A stretch of 64,000 nucleotides of DNA from Metallyticus violacea. Taxonomy: Eukaryota; Arthropoda; Insecta; Mantodea; Metallyticidae. Shown one piece after another: positions 54,242 to 64,000 of this stretch. Each line of letters begins with the position of its first letter. Positions within the stretch are counted from its first letter, which is position 1. Position numbers and translations under genes: made by a program. Under the pieces are notes generated by a model that did no database searches, was not told where the DNA came from, and was given only the letters and a program-made list of their open reading frames with translations. The DNA lies in assembly GCA_030762175.1 (NCBI GenBank), contig CM060846.1, forward strand, positions 184,628,041-184,692,040, in the 5' to 3' direction.

Positions 54242-54559
54242 CCCTCCTGTCGTGGTGCTACCTTTATACACTGAGGCTGCATTCTTCAGGAATCCAGCCC
54301 AAGACCCAACGTATATCATAATAAACATTTTAGCACCATTTCCATTAGTATATATTTATTTTACCCCGTAATTTGCCAACATTTTTGTAAGTGAAATTGG
54401 TGTCTACCTAGCTCTCATCTGAATAAAAATGGGCATTACTTCATTGCAAAAACGTTTAATACTTCTTAGATATCTCATGACAACTTATATTTATGTTTTT
54501 TAAACACACACACTCTCTCTCTCTCTTCGTTTGCTTCCTCTTTTCTTCCGTTTAAACTC

Positions 54560-54930
54560 TACCTCATGTAACACTCTTCTGGGTAACTGTTACCCCAAGG
54601 AAAAAGGAGTTTTCTTTCGAATGCCCAGGAGCAGTCGAGGGCAACTAGGCACGATCCATTTCTCAATGTAAAGTTTTTGCATCGTTCGTCTTATTACGCA
54701 TAGATCAAAATCATCTAAGCTTACATTTCTTTCTTGTGGTCTCGCTAGATAATTCTTGTCTTTAATTAGCCAAGAAGTTATACCAGCATATTTAGCTGCT
54801 CTTTATATTCTGTACGGACAAGAGGAATGGCCAGTTACTTGGGTTTACTTTCCTCATCACATATTTTGACGGCATGCAACAATTTCTCGATTTTGACGGT
54901 GAAAAATTTTCCCTTTCTTACCGGACATTA
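54560..54930 (-). pseudogene. Family T1 transposase, N-terminal fragment
   Basis: Pieced minus frames give CDEESKPK, then ERNVSLDDFDLCVIRRT and IEKWIVPS, parallel to the L-D-D-F-D fragment at 53.5 kb. Stops and frameshifts. Only the N-terminal region is present. Confidence 0.6.
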
Positions 54931-57479
54931 AAAACACCCCTATAAAACGTTTATCCAAATGAAAAGCAATCGGACACTAAGGTGTTTCTAAAGATCGCCT
55001 CAACCATAAATGTCAGTATGGCAGTAAATATGCTGTCTGTCCTTTTCTAATGCATTCATGTTACCAGTAGCTCCGTCATTTTCTATTCTCGCGCTGTAAC
55101 CAAGTGGCTAATAATACGATGTAAATGTTGAGTCACTGTAATTTTCAATTCTATGGGGAATATTTTTCTCTGTCATATATCATTACTCATTATAGATTCC
55201 TATGAACCCAAATTTCTGAAGACAATGTATTTTTTAGTAAAAGTCCGATATTTGCTGGTTGTATGCTTATCACGCAGTACCTAATGAACTAACGATTAGA
55301 CCACACCAATAATTTTTCATGAGCTAGAATAAATTGAGTGCTAATACCTGCTCTTTTGAATTCTCTAAATTTGAAGCATCCGGGTATAAATAATGGTAGC
55401 TGGCATTTTGCAGTTTTTAGGGAAATGCATTTTGAATGCTTACAAAAATAGTAAAACCTTACTATAAACTTAATGAAATGGATACAGAATAAATAATATT
55501 GTATAACATTTAATGTTTCATCTAGCTGTGACCGTTTTATAAACTAGTTGCAAACATTTAAAGTAGATAACAGTATTTACTTGTATAAATATTTAGCTAT
55601 GTGCAGATGACTATAATGTAAGTTTAGCATTCCTATGAATACTAAACAATTAATTTTGTGTTTGCAAAGCCCTATACTAGTCCTGGTAGATCATGCATTC
55701 TTCTTTATACTTGTAAAAACATAATTCTGCTGTGTAAGCCATCGTCATAGATTTCTTTTCTTGAATCTTATTTTTTCCCCTTGCGTAATGGTTTATGTAA
55801 ATTGGAAGTTGTTTTATAAAAGTCCATAATTTTGAAAATTTTCTCCGTTATATCTTGAAGTTAACACTACCTTTCTTTAATCCTGCTGCAATGTTTTCAA
55901 CATGGCCTCTATGGAGTCCATAAATACCCAAAAATGACACTCTACATACTTTTGCCTCTTTCCCTTTACAAGCTCGAACAAAATATCCTAACGTATATCT
56001 ACGTTTAGATGGTGATTTCATGTTGTTTGTCCTACGTTTTGTCTACCCACTTAAGGCGACAAAACAAATACGCATTTTTCAAATTGAAAGGCCCTAGTTT
56101 CCAAAATTCTGCAAAAACTTTATCATGCTGATTTATATTACTAAACATTTAAGTTAACAACTACAGTCTGACCCAGGTTTGACGGATTCTACTTTCCCAA
56201 CCTTTATATATATATTATTTATGAAAGACACCCCTCTGCGTCTTTTATGATGAAAACATTTTGAGTACACGTGTGTCTCTTTTCCTTCCTCTAGTGGCAG
56301 TTGTGTCATTTTTCTCTGTACTTTCTGGTTTCTAACTTTAAGGTGTTGTCTACATTAATGACGGAAATGTGTGATAAATTCAACAAACTATCTTCTGCAA
56401 CGCCATACTACGGCAATAATAAACTGAATCGATAAAATGTAGCATTTATGTAAATAATGTTAACTGAAATTAAGCTTCATGTATAAAACATTTTAACACG
56501 AATGGGAAATTATTTATGCTGTTATATTTGAAACTGTACAGAGAAAATATTGACACAATGTCGCTATCATTATACATGAACAACTTCATTTTAATTCAAA
56601 ATAAACTTCAATCATGGTAAATGCTTTGATGTAAACAGTGCTATCTACAACAGATGGCTGGTTCGATGTGTGTATATCTTACCTCAAATTCACTGTTTGA
56701 TACAGGAGATAAGTTATCTGGAACATCATCTGAGTCATCAAACTCAGAATCGCAATTTGGAAGGCATTGTTTTAATATGTCAGCATTATTTCACAATAGC
56801 TGTGAAAACACCAACTTCCTTCGGGGAGCATGTCTTGAAGCGGATAGCATTATTTGCGTGAAATTGGCGCTAGATGCCATCATTTTGAACTTTATTTTTC
56901 TGTCATCTGTTGCCCCTTTATAAAAAAATTGCAACTCGCTAGAAGCACTGAGTACAATCAAAGTCTCAAAATTAGGGAAAATGTCAGGTACCTTGTTTAC
57001 ACCCGAACGCCTCAATTTAATAAGACGAGTGCTATTATTCTTAAATTCAATATTTTCGGTAAATTCTATGCCTGTGAAAAATTAGGCAGCGAGAAATGTA
57101 TTTAGTATTACATTTACAACAAGAACCAAACAACAAAAATATATTGAGGATGGTTGGAGACAGTTTTTAAAAGAAACAGAAATCCTGTAACTTAGTGCGT
57201 TCATTGTTTATTGACGAACAAAGGTTGCCCATCTATTCAGCTAGCGGGCGCCAACCTGACAGACAGGCAGTGTACAGCTAGAAGTTTAACACTGTCCGTT
57301 TGCAAGAAGTCAGTGTATATTTAGAACGTGAAGTGGTGTGGAGGCTATTTATTTAACAAAATGAGGCAACGTGTTGGTAAATTAAGAAGCAAATAACGTA
57401 ACATAATAATAAATGCATTTGATTATTTTTCAAGTAAAATTGGCGTTTATACAGCAATGAAAGAAACATGATTTGGCAT
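54931..57479. other. Unassigned stretch, 2.5 kb
   Basis: No repeat, RNA or gene recognised. Overlapping frames on both strands at 56.65-57.1 kb (up to 89 codons) show no motif and are too ambiguous to call. Confidence 0.4.
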
Positions 57480-58310
57480 TCGAATATGAAAAAAGGGGCA
57501 ACAAATGCATACTAAAGAAAGAGGCGATATTATCAAATGGCGACATAAATCTCTAAAAGAAATCAAAAAGTGTGGGCTCCAGGAAACCAGTTGTTTATAC
57601 AGACCAGTCGTGGTAAATGTTGGTCATACAGTGACTAATTCGTGGAGGGATACCAAATATAAAAGTGCTCGTCAAGCAGCAATTGACGGTCTAAGCAGGT
57701 CATCCCGGGGTCGCGGATCAAGATTTGCTTTGGTTCATGCCGGAAATGAGCAAGGGTTCGTCAGAAGTGCTGAAACATCATTTCTATGCAAAAGAAACAG
57801 TCCGACGCGCGTGACGAAATGACAGGTGAAATTTATGATAGTGATTCGCTGAACAATCGTTCCCCATTGGCTCTAAGGGAACTGCCATTGTAATCCAATA
57901 TGCAAAGTATCGCAGCAGGAAAAGTGGACTTTATTATTTCTTACAGAAAAAAAATGGCATCATTGTTTGATTCAGAAAGGAATCCCATTTGAATATGATA
58001 TGCTTAAATGAAAACTTCAACTTCTATTTATCGTGCCTCAACATAGAAAGATATGACAAATACATTGTTGATGAGATGGCAAATACAATAGGGTTACAAG
58101 TTCATCGCTTGTCACCGTATTATTGCGAACTAAATCCCATCGAAATGCTGTGATCACAAGTAAAAAAACAACATTAAAATGAACACCGTGTCATTCAGAA
58201 AACCAGAAATGAAGCGATCAATCTCAGAATTATACGAACATATTATGGTGCAAAATTGGGCGAATAATGTGGGAAAATTAAAAAAAAAAAAAGGCTAAAA
58301 ATGGAATGTG
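57480..58310 (+). pseudogene. DDE transposase relic (family T1), C-terminal two-thirds
   Basis: The open part at 57505-57822 contains GHTVTNSWRDTKYKSARQAA, IDGLSRSSRGRGSRFALVHA and GNEQGFVRSAETSFLCK. The usual D-E-T-W before GHTVT is missing, replaced by VVVNV, so the first catalytic D is lost. Past a frameshift come DEMTGEIYD, FDSERNPI-like, ERYDKYIVDEMA-like, PYYCELNPIEML (58125; third acidic residue) and TVSFRKPEMKR. The part with the second D near 57880-57900 is degraded. The family is the same as at 25.2 and 50.8-52.3 kb. Confidence 0.83.
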
Positions 58311-58507
58311 TCGACAAAATCCAAACCACATAGTTTTTTTTTTATTGTTACATCATCGTCGTCAACAAGAACTGCTCCTTCAGAATCACTACGCCTGCTT
58401 TTGATTCGCCATAACGCATCTTATGTCATATTTGGTTGATAATATATTTTTATGTACTTGTAATATCCTATTTCGAAATACTTTAAAATCCATGTTGGAT
58501 TGTTTAA

Positions 58508-58594
58508 TAATGTTTAACGCCCGTTTTACTACTGAGGCATCACAGACATTGGAAAATGGTAGTAATACGTGAAATGAAATGATAAATTGGGAAA

Positions 58595-58637
<43 letters not shown>

Positions 58638-58806
58638 TTAAGGAAAGGAATATTCTAGGTCTAAGTTTAGGGTAGATCCCATGCATTTGCCATTTATGAG
58701 GACTGAGGAAAACTTGAAAAAAGCTCCAGTCATGGAGGACGGTGCTGGCGGGAATCAAACCCCTGACCTCCCGCTCACGAGACCACGCCTTAACGACCTT
58801 GGCTAA
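58508..58806 (-). mobile_element. SINE family B with internal (AT)n expansion
   Basis: TTTAACGCCCGTTTTACTAC, GATAAATTGGGAAAG, then a TA dinucleotide run at about 58597-58634 where the consensus has a short T-run, then GGTCTAAGTTTAGGGTAG and head CGCTCACGAGACCACGCC. The microsatellite grew inside the SINE. Confidence 0.93.
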
Positions 58807-59009
58807 AATGCATGTGAAAACTGTTTGTGTTACAATGGCCTTAAGTAGCAGTGCAGATATTTCACTATGTGTGATGCATTTTTCTCGAGATGGCATAAAT
58901 TAGTAGACCGATCGCAGCTGCACGCTTTAGTTGCGAGAGTATGTAGAGTATACGTGGCAACATTGCGTCTCGTTTAACCTGTACTTTCTTCAAAGGTTGA
59001 GAGGCGCTT

Positions 59010-59034
59010 ATACGAGGTGCATTCAAGTTATAAC

Positions 59035-59073
<39 letters not shown>

Positions 59074-59825
59074 CTGGAACAGATAGAAACATGCGGGTTT
59101 TAAAATACGCGGGCACTCAGATGACAGCGACGACAGCACTGTATGGCTCACAGAACTCTAGTGGCTACGGCGATAGTGAGCACTGTTTTTGATACTTCAA
59201 AATGGCGACGTTTTCATTACAAGAGCAGCTTTTAATCATTCGTCTTCTCCATTTACGTGGTTTGACACCGATTTAAATTCATCGCCAGTTGAGTGAGACA
59301 TATGGTAATGGTGTTATGGATGTGTCTAATGTGGTTCGTGGGTGCGACAGTTCAAGGAACGCATATCATCGGGTGACAACAAACCAAGGCAATCTCGGCC
59401 TTGCACAAGCCGGTCGGACGACATGATCGAGCGAGTGGGGAAAGTTGTTTTGGAGGATCGCCGAATGAGTGTGGAACACTTCGCCTCCTCCAAAGTTGTA
59501 TTTCTGTGGGATCTGTGCACACAATCCTGCATAAAGACATGAAAATGCGAAAAGTGTCCTCCAGGTGGCTGTGGCAACCACCTGAATGCTGACAGGCGAC
59601 CACAAGGCTGCGCGCGTGGCATGTTGTCAGCAATGTTGACGCGTGATGACGGCATGAACGGGACGTTCTTTTTATCGACTGTGACAATGGATGGAACATG
59701 GATGCCGTTTTTCAATCCTTAAACGAAGCGCCAGTCTGCTCAATAGAAGCTCTCAGATTCACCGCAAAAAAAAAAAAAAAAAAAAAAAAATCGTAGTACA
59801 GAGCCTTCATTTGGACACTTGGACG
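59010..59825 (+). pseudogene. Second mariner-type transposase relic
   Basis: Start MATFSLQEQLLIIRLLHLRG (59202), then a stop, QLSETYGNGVMDVSNV, RQFKERISSGDNKPRQSRP, SDDMIERVGKVVLEDRRMSV, a frame change near SKVVFL, KDMKMRKVSSRWLWQ, RDDGMNGTFFLSTVTMDGTW (59650-59695; T-M-D-E/G-T-W, first catalytic D) and NP. A 25-A run at 59766-59790 lies where the protein would be Lys-rich, then SLHLDTW near 59800. The catalytic second half is missing. GAGGTGCATTCAAGTTATAA at 59014 may be the left terminal repeat. It is a different lineage from the 26-kb and 29-kb mariners. Confidence 0.8.
59036..59069. repeat. (TC)n microsatellite
   Basis: Uninterrupted TC dinucleotides between the presumed terminal repeat and the coding start of the mariner relic. 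Confidence 0.95.
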
Positions 59826-59862
59826 GCTTAACGGTTTAACTGCCCTGTTCAGTAGAGCGTTT

Positions 59863-59863
59863 A

Positions 59864-59897
<34 letters not shown>
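59863..59897. repeat. (ATT)n microsatellite
   Basis: About eleven ATT units between two transposase relics. Confidence 0.95.
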
Positions 59898-59929
59898 AGG
59901 CGAAACATGATATTTTCATAACCATTTAG

Positions 59930-60495
59930 TGACACAAAACAAAAAGATACTGGAGTGCACAAAAACCCGAACTTGTACACGAAATGCCATTGTATGACCA
60001 AACATTTGTTGTTTGGTGTGCTGTGAATGCTTACAGAATTGTAGGACCGTTATTTTTTGAAGATATAGTGAATGGGCAGAGATACAGGGATAACATAATT
60101 CCTAAAAATTTGTGTGACATTGAATGTACACAGGTATATTTTCGACAAGATTCCGCTAAAGCGCATACAGCTGATTTCTCGTTAAAATTAATTGAGGAAA
60201 CTTTTGAAGAGTATATCATCATTACGGGATTATGGCCACGCGGTCTCTAGATCTTACCGTATGCAATTTCTGTTTATGGGGTACCTTAAAATATAAAGTG
60301 TATCGGAATAACCCGCATACTTTGGATGGACTGAAAGACAATATAGGAGGAGAAATTGCTGCAATTTCAGAAGAGGAGTTAATGAGTGTTGATGCAGATT
60401 TCTTAATTGGTGTGAGAGATATGTGGCGGCACAAGGACATCATTTCCGTGCATGTGGTTATAATTTTCATGAGAAATCTATGCACTTGGGTTTAA
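59930..60495 (+). pseudogene. DDE transposase relic (family T3, Tc1/mariner superfamily)
   Basis: The plus frame from 59953 has PELVHEMPLYDQTFVVWCAV, NAYRIVGPLFFEDIVNGQRY and VYFRQDSAKAHTADFSLKLI (second catalytic D in R-Q-D-S-A), then ITGLWP. After a one-base frame change at about 60240 the second frame continues SLDLTVCNFCLWGTLKYKVY and RNNPHTLDGLKDNIGGEIAA (third acidic region; the usual S-P-D-L-T reads S-L-D-L-T). The N-terminal third is absent. Codon texture suggests moderate age. Confidence 0.85.
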
Positions 60496-61234
60496 GGGGC
60501 TATAAATACCTGACTCCGCCTGCAAACAGTGTTTCCCCTGGTGCCAAGCAAATCCCCGTAAAGCCGGCCACGCATTCAAAAAAAGACTCTGTAGTACTAA
60601 CGTTTGCAGTAGAGCGATTCACGAAATCAACTCAAGCTGACCTCGCTGTTGTTCTTTCGCTCTTGCCCATACTGGAGACCACCTTACAGATTAAGCAGTT
60701 CTCGGAGATAAGAGCTGCATGCACTACTGAGTTGAAAAACCCCAAACAAGTTGCATGGCGAACTAAAGCTGACTATATCACGTTTTACACAGGCACACAC
60801 ATACACACAAGTCTTTCTATATCGAGAAGTCATTTCTGTCCATGTCTAATGATACTATATGCTATCAGTCACATTTTCTACAATACCATCCCTCTTTCAG
60901 ATTTAATTTTCAGTTTTTCTGTTTTAGAAACCGTGCCAATTACTTTTTGTCACAAGCAAAATGCCTTGGAGGGTAATGTCTTTTAGTTTTTGACGCGATA
61001 ACTCGCCTGTTACATTCCTCTCTCTAGCCGTTCCGCACAGTTTATGAAAAGTTCAATGAATCACAAGTATGGAAGTAGACAAATCACTGTGTGGCCTAAA
61101 GATTGCAAATATGCATCCACAACACCTTCTGTCTACGTTTTTAAATTGCAATAAATTTATAAAGTTCAGATTGTTGCATAGCATTGTCACACTCAAGCAA
61201 TTGTTCTGCTTCCTATTACTGTAGATCTCGTATA
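60496..61234. other. Unassigned stretch with a 187-codon frame
   Basis: The plus frame 60423-60986 starts inside the transposase relic in another frame and stays open for 187 codons. It shows no recognised domain, no low-complexity bias and no start context that I trust. It is longer than most chance frames here, so I note it without a function. Confidence 0.25.
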
Positions 61235-61353
61235 TAGCTTGTCTCCTCGTACATTTCTGGGGAAAAGAAAAAAATGAGCGCAGTAAAATTATATAACTTG
61301 TCTCCTCGTACAGTTCTGGGGAGAAGAAAAAAAAAATGAGGGCAGTAAAACTA
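61235..61353. repeat. Tandem duplication, 59-bp period
   Basis: CTTGTCTCCTCGTACA starts at 61238 and again at 61297. Both units continue with TTCTGGGGA, an A-rich run and ATGAG(C/G)GCAGTAAAA. Confidence 0.9.
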
Positions 61354-61839
61354 AGTTGCTTCGGCCTCGCGGAAACGCACGAAGTTTACAGAGCTCGGTT
61401 CGCGTGTGAACATGCGTTCCGTTACAAAACAGGCATGTATATAGAGCTAAGAAAGAGTATTTTACGTTACATTGTAAAATAACTCTTGGGAAATAGTTCA
61501 AAGAACGAATCTATCTAAACCGAAAATCCTTTGAACGATTAATTACATTAGAATTTAAACAGATAGCGCTAATTTCCATAGTAGAAATTGCTCAGTACCA
61601 GCATACTGGGTTAGACATACATTGTGATGAAGAGAGGATTAATTGATCCAGCTACTATTATATAAATGCTTTTTTCGTATAGTCATTGTATACTCACGTA
61701 TATTATGTTTTATGATACTATGATCACTGTATGACGTATGTGGGCTACTTACATGCTGTTCTTGTTAAGTGTATATAATTTAGACCTGAGTTCCTGTCCC
61801 TCTTAAAAACCGCACAAAAAAAGAAACAAGAAAAACAAA
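61354..61839. other. Unassigned AT-rich stretch
   Basis: No recognised feature. Confidence 0.4.
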
Positions 61840-62360
61840 AAGGCTAACATTTTGTGCGTTTACCGTGATTTTCTATCATTGCCGTCAATCTTCGGGATAT
61901 GGAATCAACTTTCTAAAATAAATGGATTCCTTCTGTTAGTGACTCCGAAGTGTGTAATATTCGTGAACCTGGAACCTCCAGAATGCCTCTTGATTTTTGC
62001 CCAAATGTGTTTTATTGGGTTCAAATCTGGCGATTTTGGAGGCTAGGGTTATATTTGTTTGCTCTGAAAATCAGTTCTAAACCTTAACTGAGGTATGGAC
62101 CGAATGGTTATCCTGCTCGAATGTAATAACTCTTCGAAATAACGTTCTCGGGCTGACGGGAGGAGAACATTTTCTGGGATATCACTATAGGCTGTACTTG
62201 CTCAGCCTTTTGAACGCGTTCCAAAGTGCCTTCTCCATCACGATATGTCCACACCACAGATTACTACAGATATGCAACTCAATGTTAATAACCGATGACC
62301 GCATCGAACGCCAATTTTTGTATCAATTCGCCGGATGCGCGAATTAAGGATCACGGTGGG
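61840..62360 (-). pseudogene. Tc1-like transposase relic
   Basis: Minus frames give QDNHSVHTSVKV (about 62105; second catalytic D in Q-D-N), WFSEQTNI with one stop before it, then, one frame over, KSPDLNPIKHIWAKIKR (62040-61990; Tc1 box normally S-P-D-L-N-P-I-E, here Lys replaces the catalytic Glu), HSGGSRF. Upstream of 62120 broken frames contain SARERYFEELL. Stops and frame changes make it inactive, and the catalytic Glu is lost. Confidence 0.8.
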
Positions 62361-63158
62361 TGAGTTGATACCGCACCCATGAGAGGTCACCAATGCAAGC
62401 CTTATTAGATTTTATTTCTTTGTTTATTTATTCCTCCTGTTTTACTTGTAGTTTCCTTTCTTTTTCGGAGAAAATAAGTCATTGTTAAGCTTTCACCGAA
62501 CTCCAGACACCAGTGACAGAATCGCCGACAGCCTGAAGGGTGAAATATAAGATGTAAAAATCTGGCTAGCATGTTCTAAGTTGCTGTTATAGATTGGATT
62601 TTTGAGTCTTGTGTTTCACTCTTCAGGCTGACCGCGGCTCTATAGCTGGTTGTCTAAGTTGGGTGAATGCTTAACAATGACTTAAGTTTCGTCTGAAAAA
62701 GAAAGAAAAATATAAGTAAAACAAATTATATGAATAGTGAGATAACCTGTCAAGTACCGATAGACATGATTTCTTATGCTGACGATCCATTATATGACAT
62801 TGCACCAGAAAGTTATTTTTAAAATCTGACGGTAACTCATCTTCTCAACCCATTTCTAAGCATGTCGGAAATTAGAAAGGTTATATGAAGTAAAATGTAA
62901 TGTTATTTTTTGTACACAGCCAGATATAACCTAAAAATGTAAACTGTTAGTATGTAATGAAGAGTGTAAACATGTAAGTAATTAAACCTCTCATTGACAA
63001 TATACTATTATGCACAACAAATAACAATACATGTTATTTTATTTAAAGAACATAGAGGTACCATTATAAATGTTATATTGAAGGTGATAGTGTGCGAAAA
63101 TAACATCCCGTCCTCCAGATAGCATTTAGATTATAATGACCGAATGTTGCTTATAGTT
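62361..63158. other. Unassigned stretch
   Basis: No recognised feature. Confidence 0.4.
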
Positions 63159-63380
63159 TTAAAAGAAACTCACTTTAAACAATTCCTTGATGTCTCCCAC
63201 CACGGCGCACTTCAGTTTTAATAAATAATGGTACATTTTTCCCTTTGTCCACTTTGCCACTTTATAACGAATATGAAACACACATGAAATCTTACGTCTG
63301 TGATTATCAGGCATCCCATCAACCACCGCGATATCAACACATGACGTAACAAAGCACATTTCTTTATTTCGGAACTGCAA
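63159..63380 (-). CDS. Weak candidate exon, function unknown
   Basis: A 73-codon minus frame with a balanced residue mix (VDIAVVDGMPDNHRRKISC, FHIRYKVAKWTKGKMYHYLL, VVGDIKELFK). The codons for ELFK are followed by GTGAGTTTC, a good splice-donor match, so a coding exon could end at 63176. No domain is recognised, no neighbouring exon was found, and the frame is short, so chance is quite possible. Confidence 0.2.
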   Translation of the reverse strand: MQFRNKEMCFVTSCVDIAVVDGMPDNHRRKISCVFHIRYKVAKWTKGKMYHYLLKLKCAVVGDIKELFKVSFF

Positions 63381-64000
63381 ATAACCGCTTATTCGGCCTT
63401 CTTTCTATTTGCCAACTCTAAAGCAGATATTAATGAAAAGTATGTTTTTGTTAGGCGAAATAGGTTTGAGCACGGTTTAAATTTGCAGCTATGCCTTGTG
63501 CGGCCCTCATCGTAAATGAGAGACATCTGTTGGAGTTGTCAAACAACTGAGCTGCGAGCGCAGCGCCAATTTTTGCAAGTTTCATTCAGGATTTGTGGCT
63601 TTCACACGTGGTTTCAAGGTCACCAATCCAGTTGCAATAGCCTGTTCCACACCCAACAAGTAGCGCTCATTCTGCCACTCCTTGCAATAGTGATCACATA
63701 TGGCAACTGTAGTGAGTGCCACTCGGCCTGTAAACAAACAACAGAAGAGGAATAGTGAAGAGTGCTTTGTTAATACGTTTATGCCACAACGGATAAAATT
63801 GTAAAAACAAACTACATACAGCGCTATTACTTATTCAATAATAACTGACATAGAAGTATTCATAAAATAGTTATAACACATGGAAGATAAAGCTTGTAAT
63901 GTTATACATTTGTGTATGAAGATATTGTGTAAGGTGATTCTCTCGCTAGATGCTCATACCATTGCCTGTAAAATTATATTATTTATATATGAACTTACAA
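63381..64000. other. Unassigned right edge
   Basis: The plus frame 63516-63755 (79 codons, Cys-rich start) has no recognised motif. The piece around 63.48-63.72 kb is less AT-rich than the rest. Confidence 0.35.

Noticed and set aside
59326..59715. 129-codon minus frame
   Set aside because: Antisense to the mariner relic, whose plus-strand protein pieces are recognisable.
1..64000. CRISPR arrays, prokaryotic operons, rRNA genes, LTR retrotransposons
   Set aside because: Looked for on both strands; no spaced short repeats, no ribosome-binding-site-led gene runs, no rRNA-like blocks and no gag/pol with paired LTRs were seen.

Overview
This is AT-rich eukaryotic DNA with the repeat content of an arthropod genome, most likely an insect. 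Evidence: several families of tRNA-headed SINEs, mariner and Tc1-type DNA transposons, non-LTR retrotransposons with AP-endonuclease, Penelope-like elements (PLEs), a hAT relic, a satellite array, microsatellites, and no prokaryotic-style gene packing. The species cannot be fixed from sequence alone. I find no host protein gene that I would defend. Nearly every recognisable coding stretch is a broken transposable element; long stretches between them are unassigned.

Layout. 1-720: end of a satellite array with a 378-bp period. 1-9 kb: SINE pieces (one chimeric family), small tandem duplications and a relic of a recurrent arthropod repeat protein (6.9-7.6 kb). 9.5-14 kb: two related minus-strand LINE copies with duplicated 3' ends. 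14-24.5 kb: SINEs, an RTE-like LINE tail, and three palindromic PLE-tail units. 25-30.5 kb: a DDE transposase relic, a plus-strand mariner split by a SINE, and a mariner with terminal repeats on the minus strand. 31-42.3 kb: dense nested retroelements (LINE RT, hAT end, LINE RT start, PLE with RT and GIY-YIG endonuclease, LINE ORF1 plus endonuclease) interrupted by SINEs, then a DDE relic. 44.5-46.7 kb: a fold-back element, an internally deleted transposon with terminal repeats, and a second PLE end. 48-62.4 kb: a third SINE family, several relics of one DDE transposase family, a second mariner, another DDE relic and a Tc1 relic. 62.4-64 kb: mostly unassigned, with one weak exon candidate.

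Most interesting signal. The 3' tails of PLEs here carry hammerhead-ribozyme-like cores (CUGANGA, a stem-loop, GAAA, a very short self-complementary helix III, then the cleavage triplet). I see two sequence lineages: P1, attached to the PLE endonuclease in two copies, and P2, not attached to a coding region. The tails often lie as inverted pairs; the copy at 23.6-23.8 kb is an almost perfect 233-bp palindrome with a hammerhead core on each strand. Hammerhead motifs in PLE terminal repeats are already known, so the new points would be the second lineage, the palindromic arrangement and the covarying helix I.

Relative age can be read from nesting. Family B SINEs sit inside a LINE (32.7 kb), a mariner (26.5 kb), a PLE (38.0 kb) and a DDE transposon (51.8 kb), several with visible target-site duplications. 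In these cases the SINE came later than its host element.
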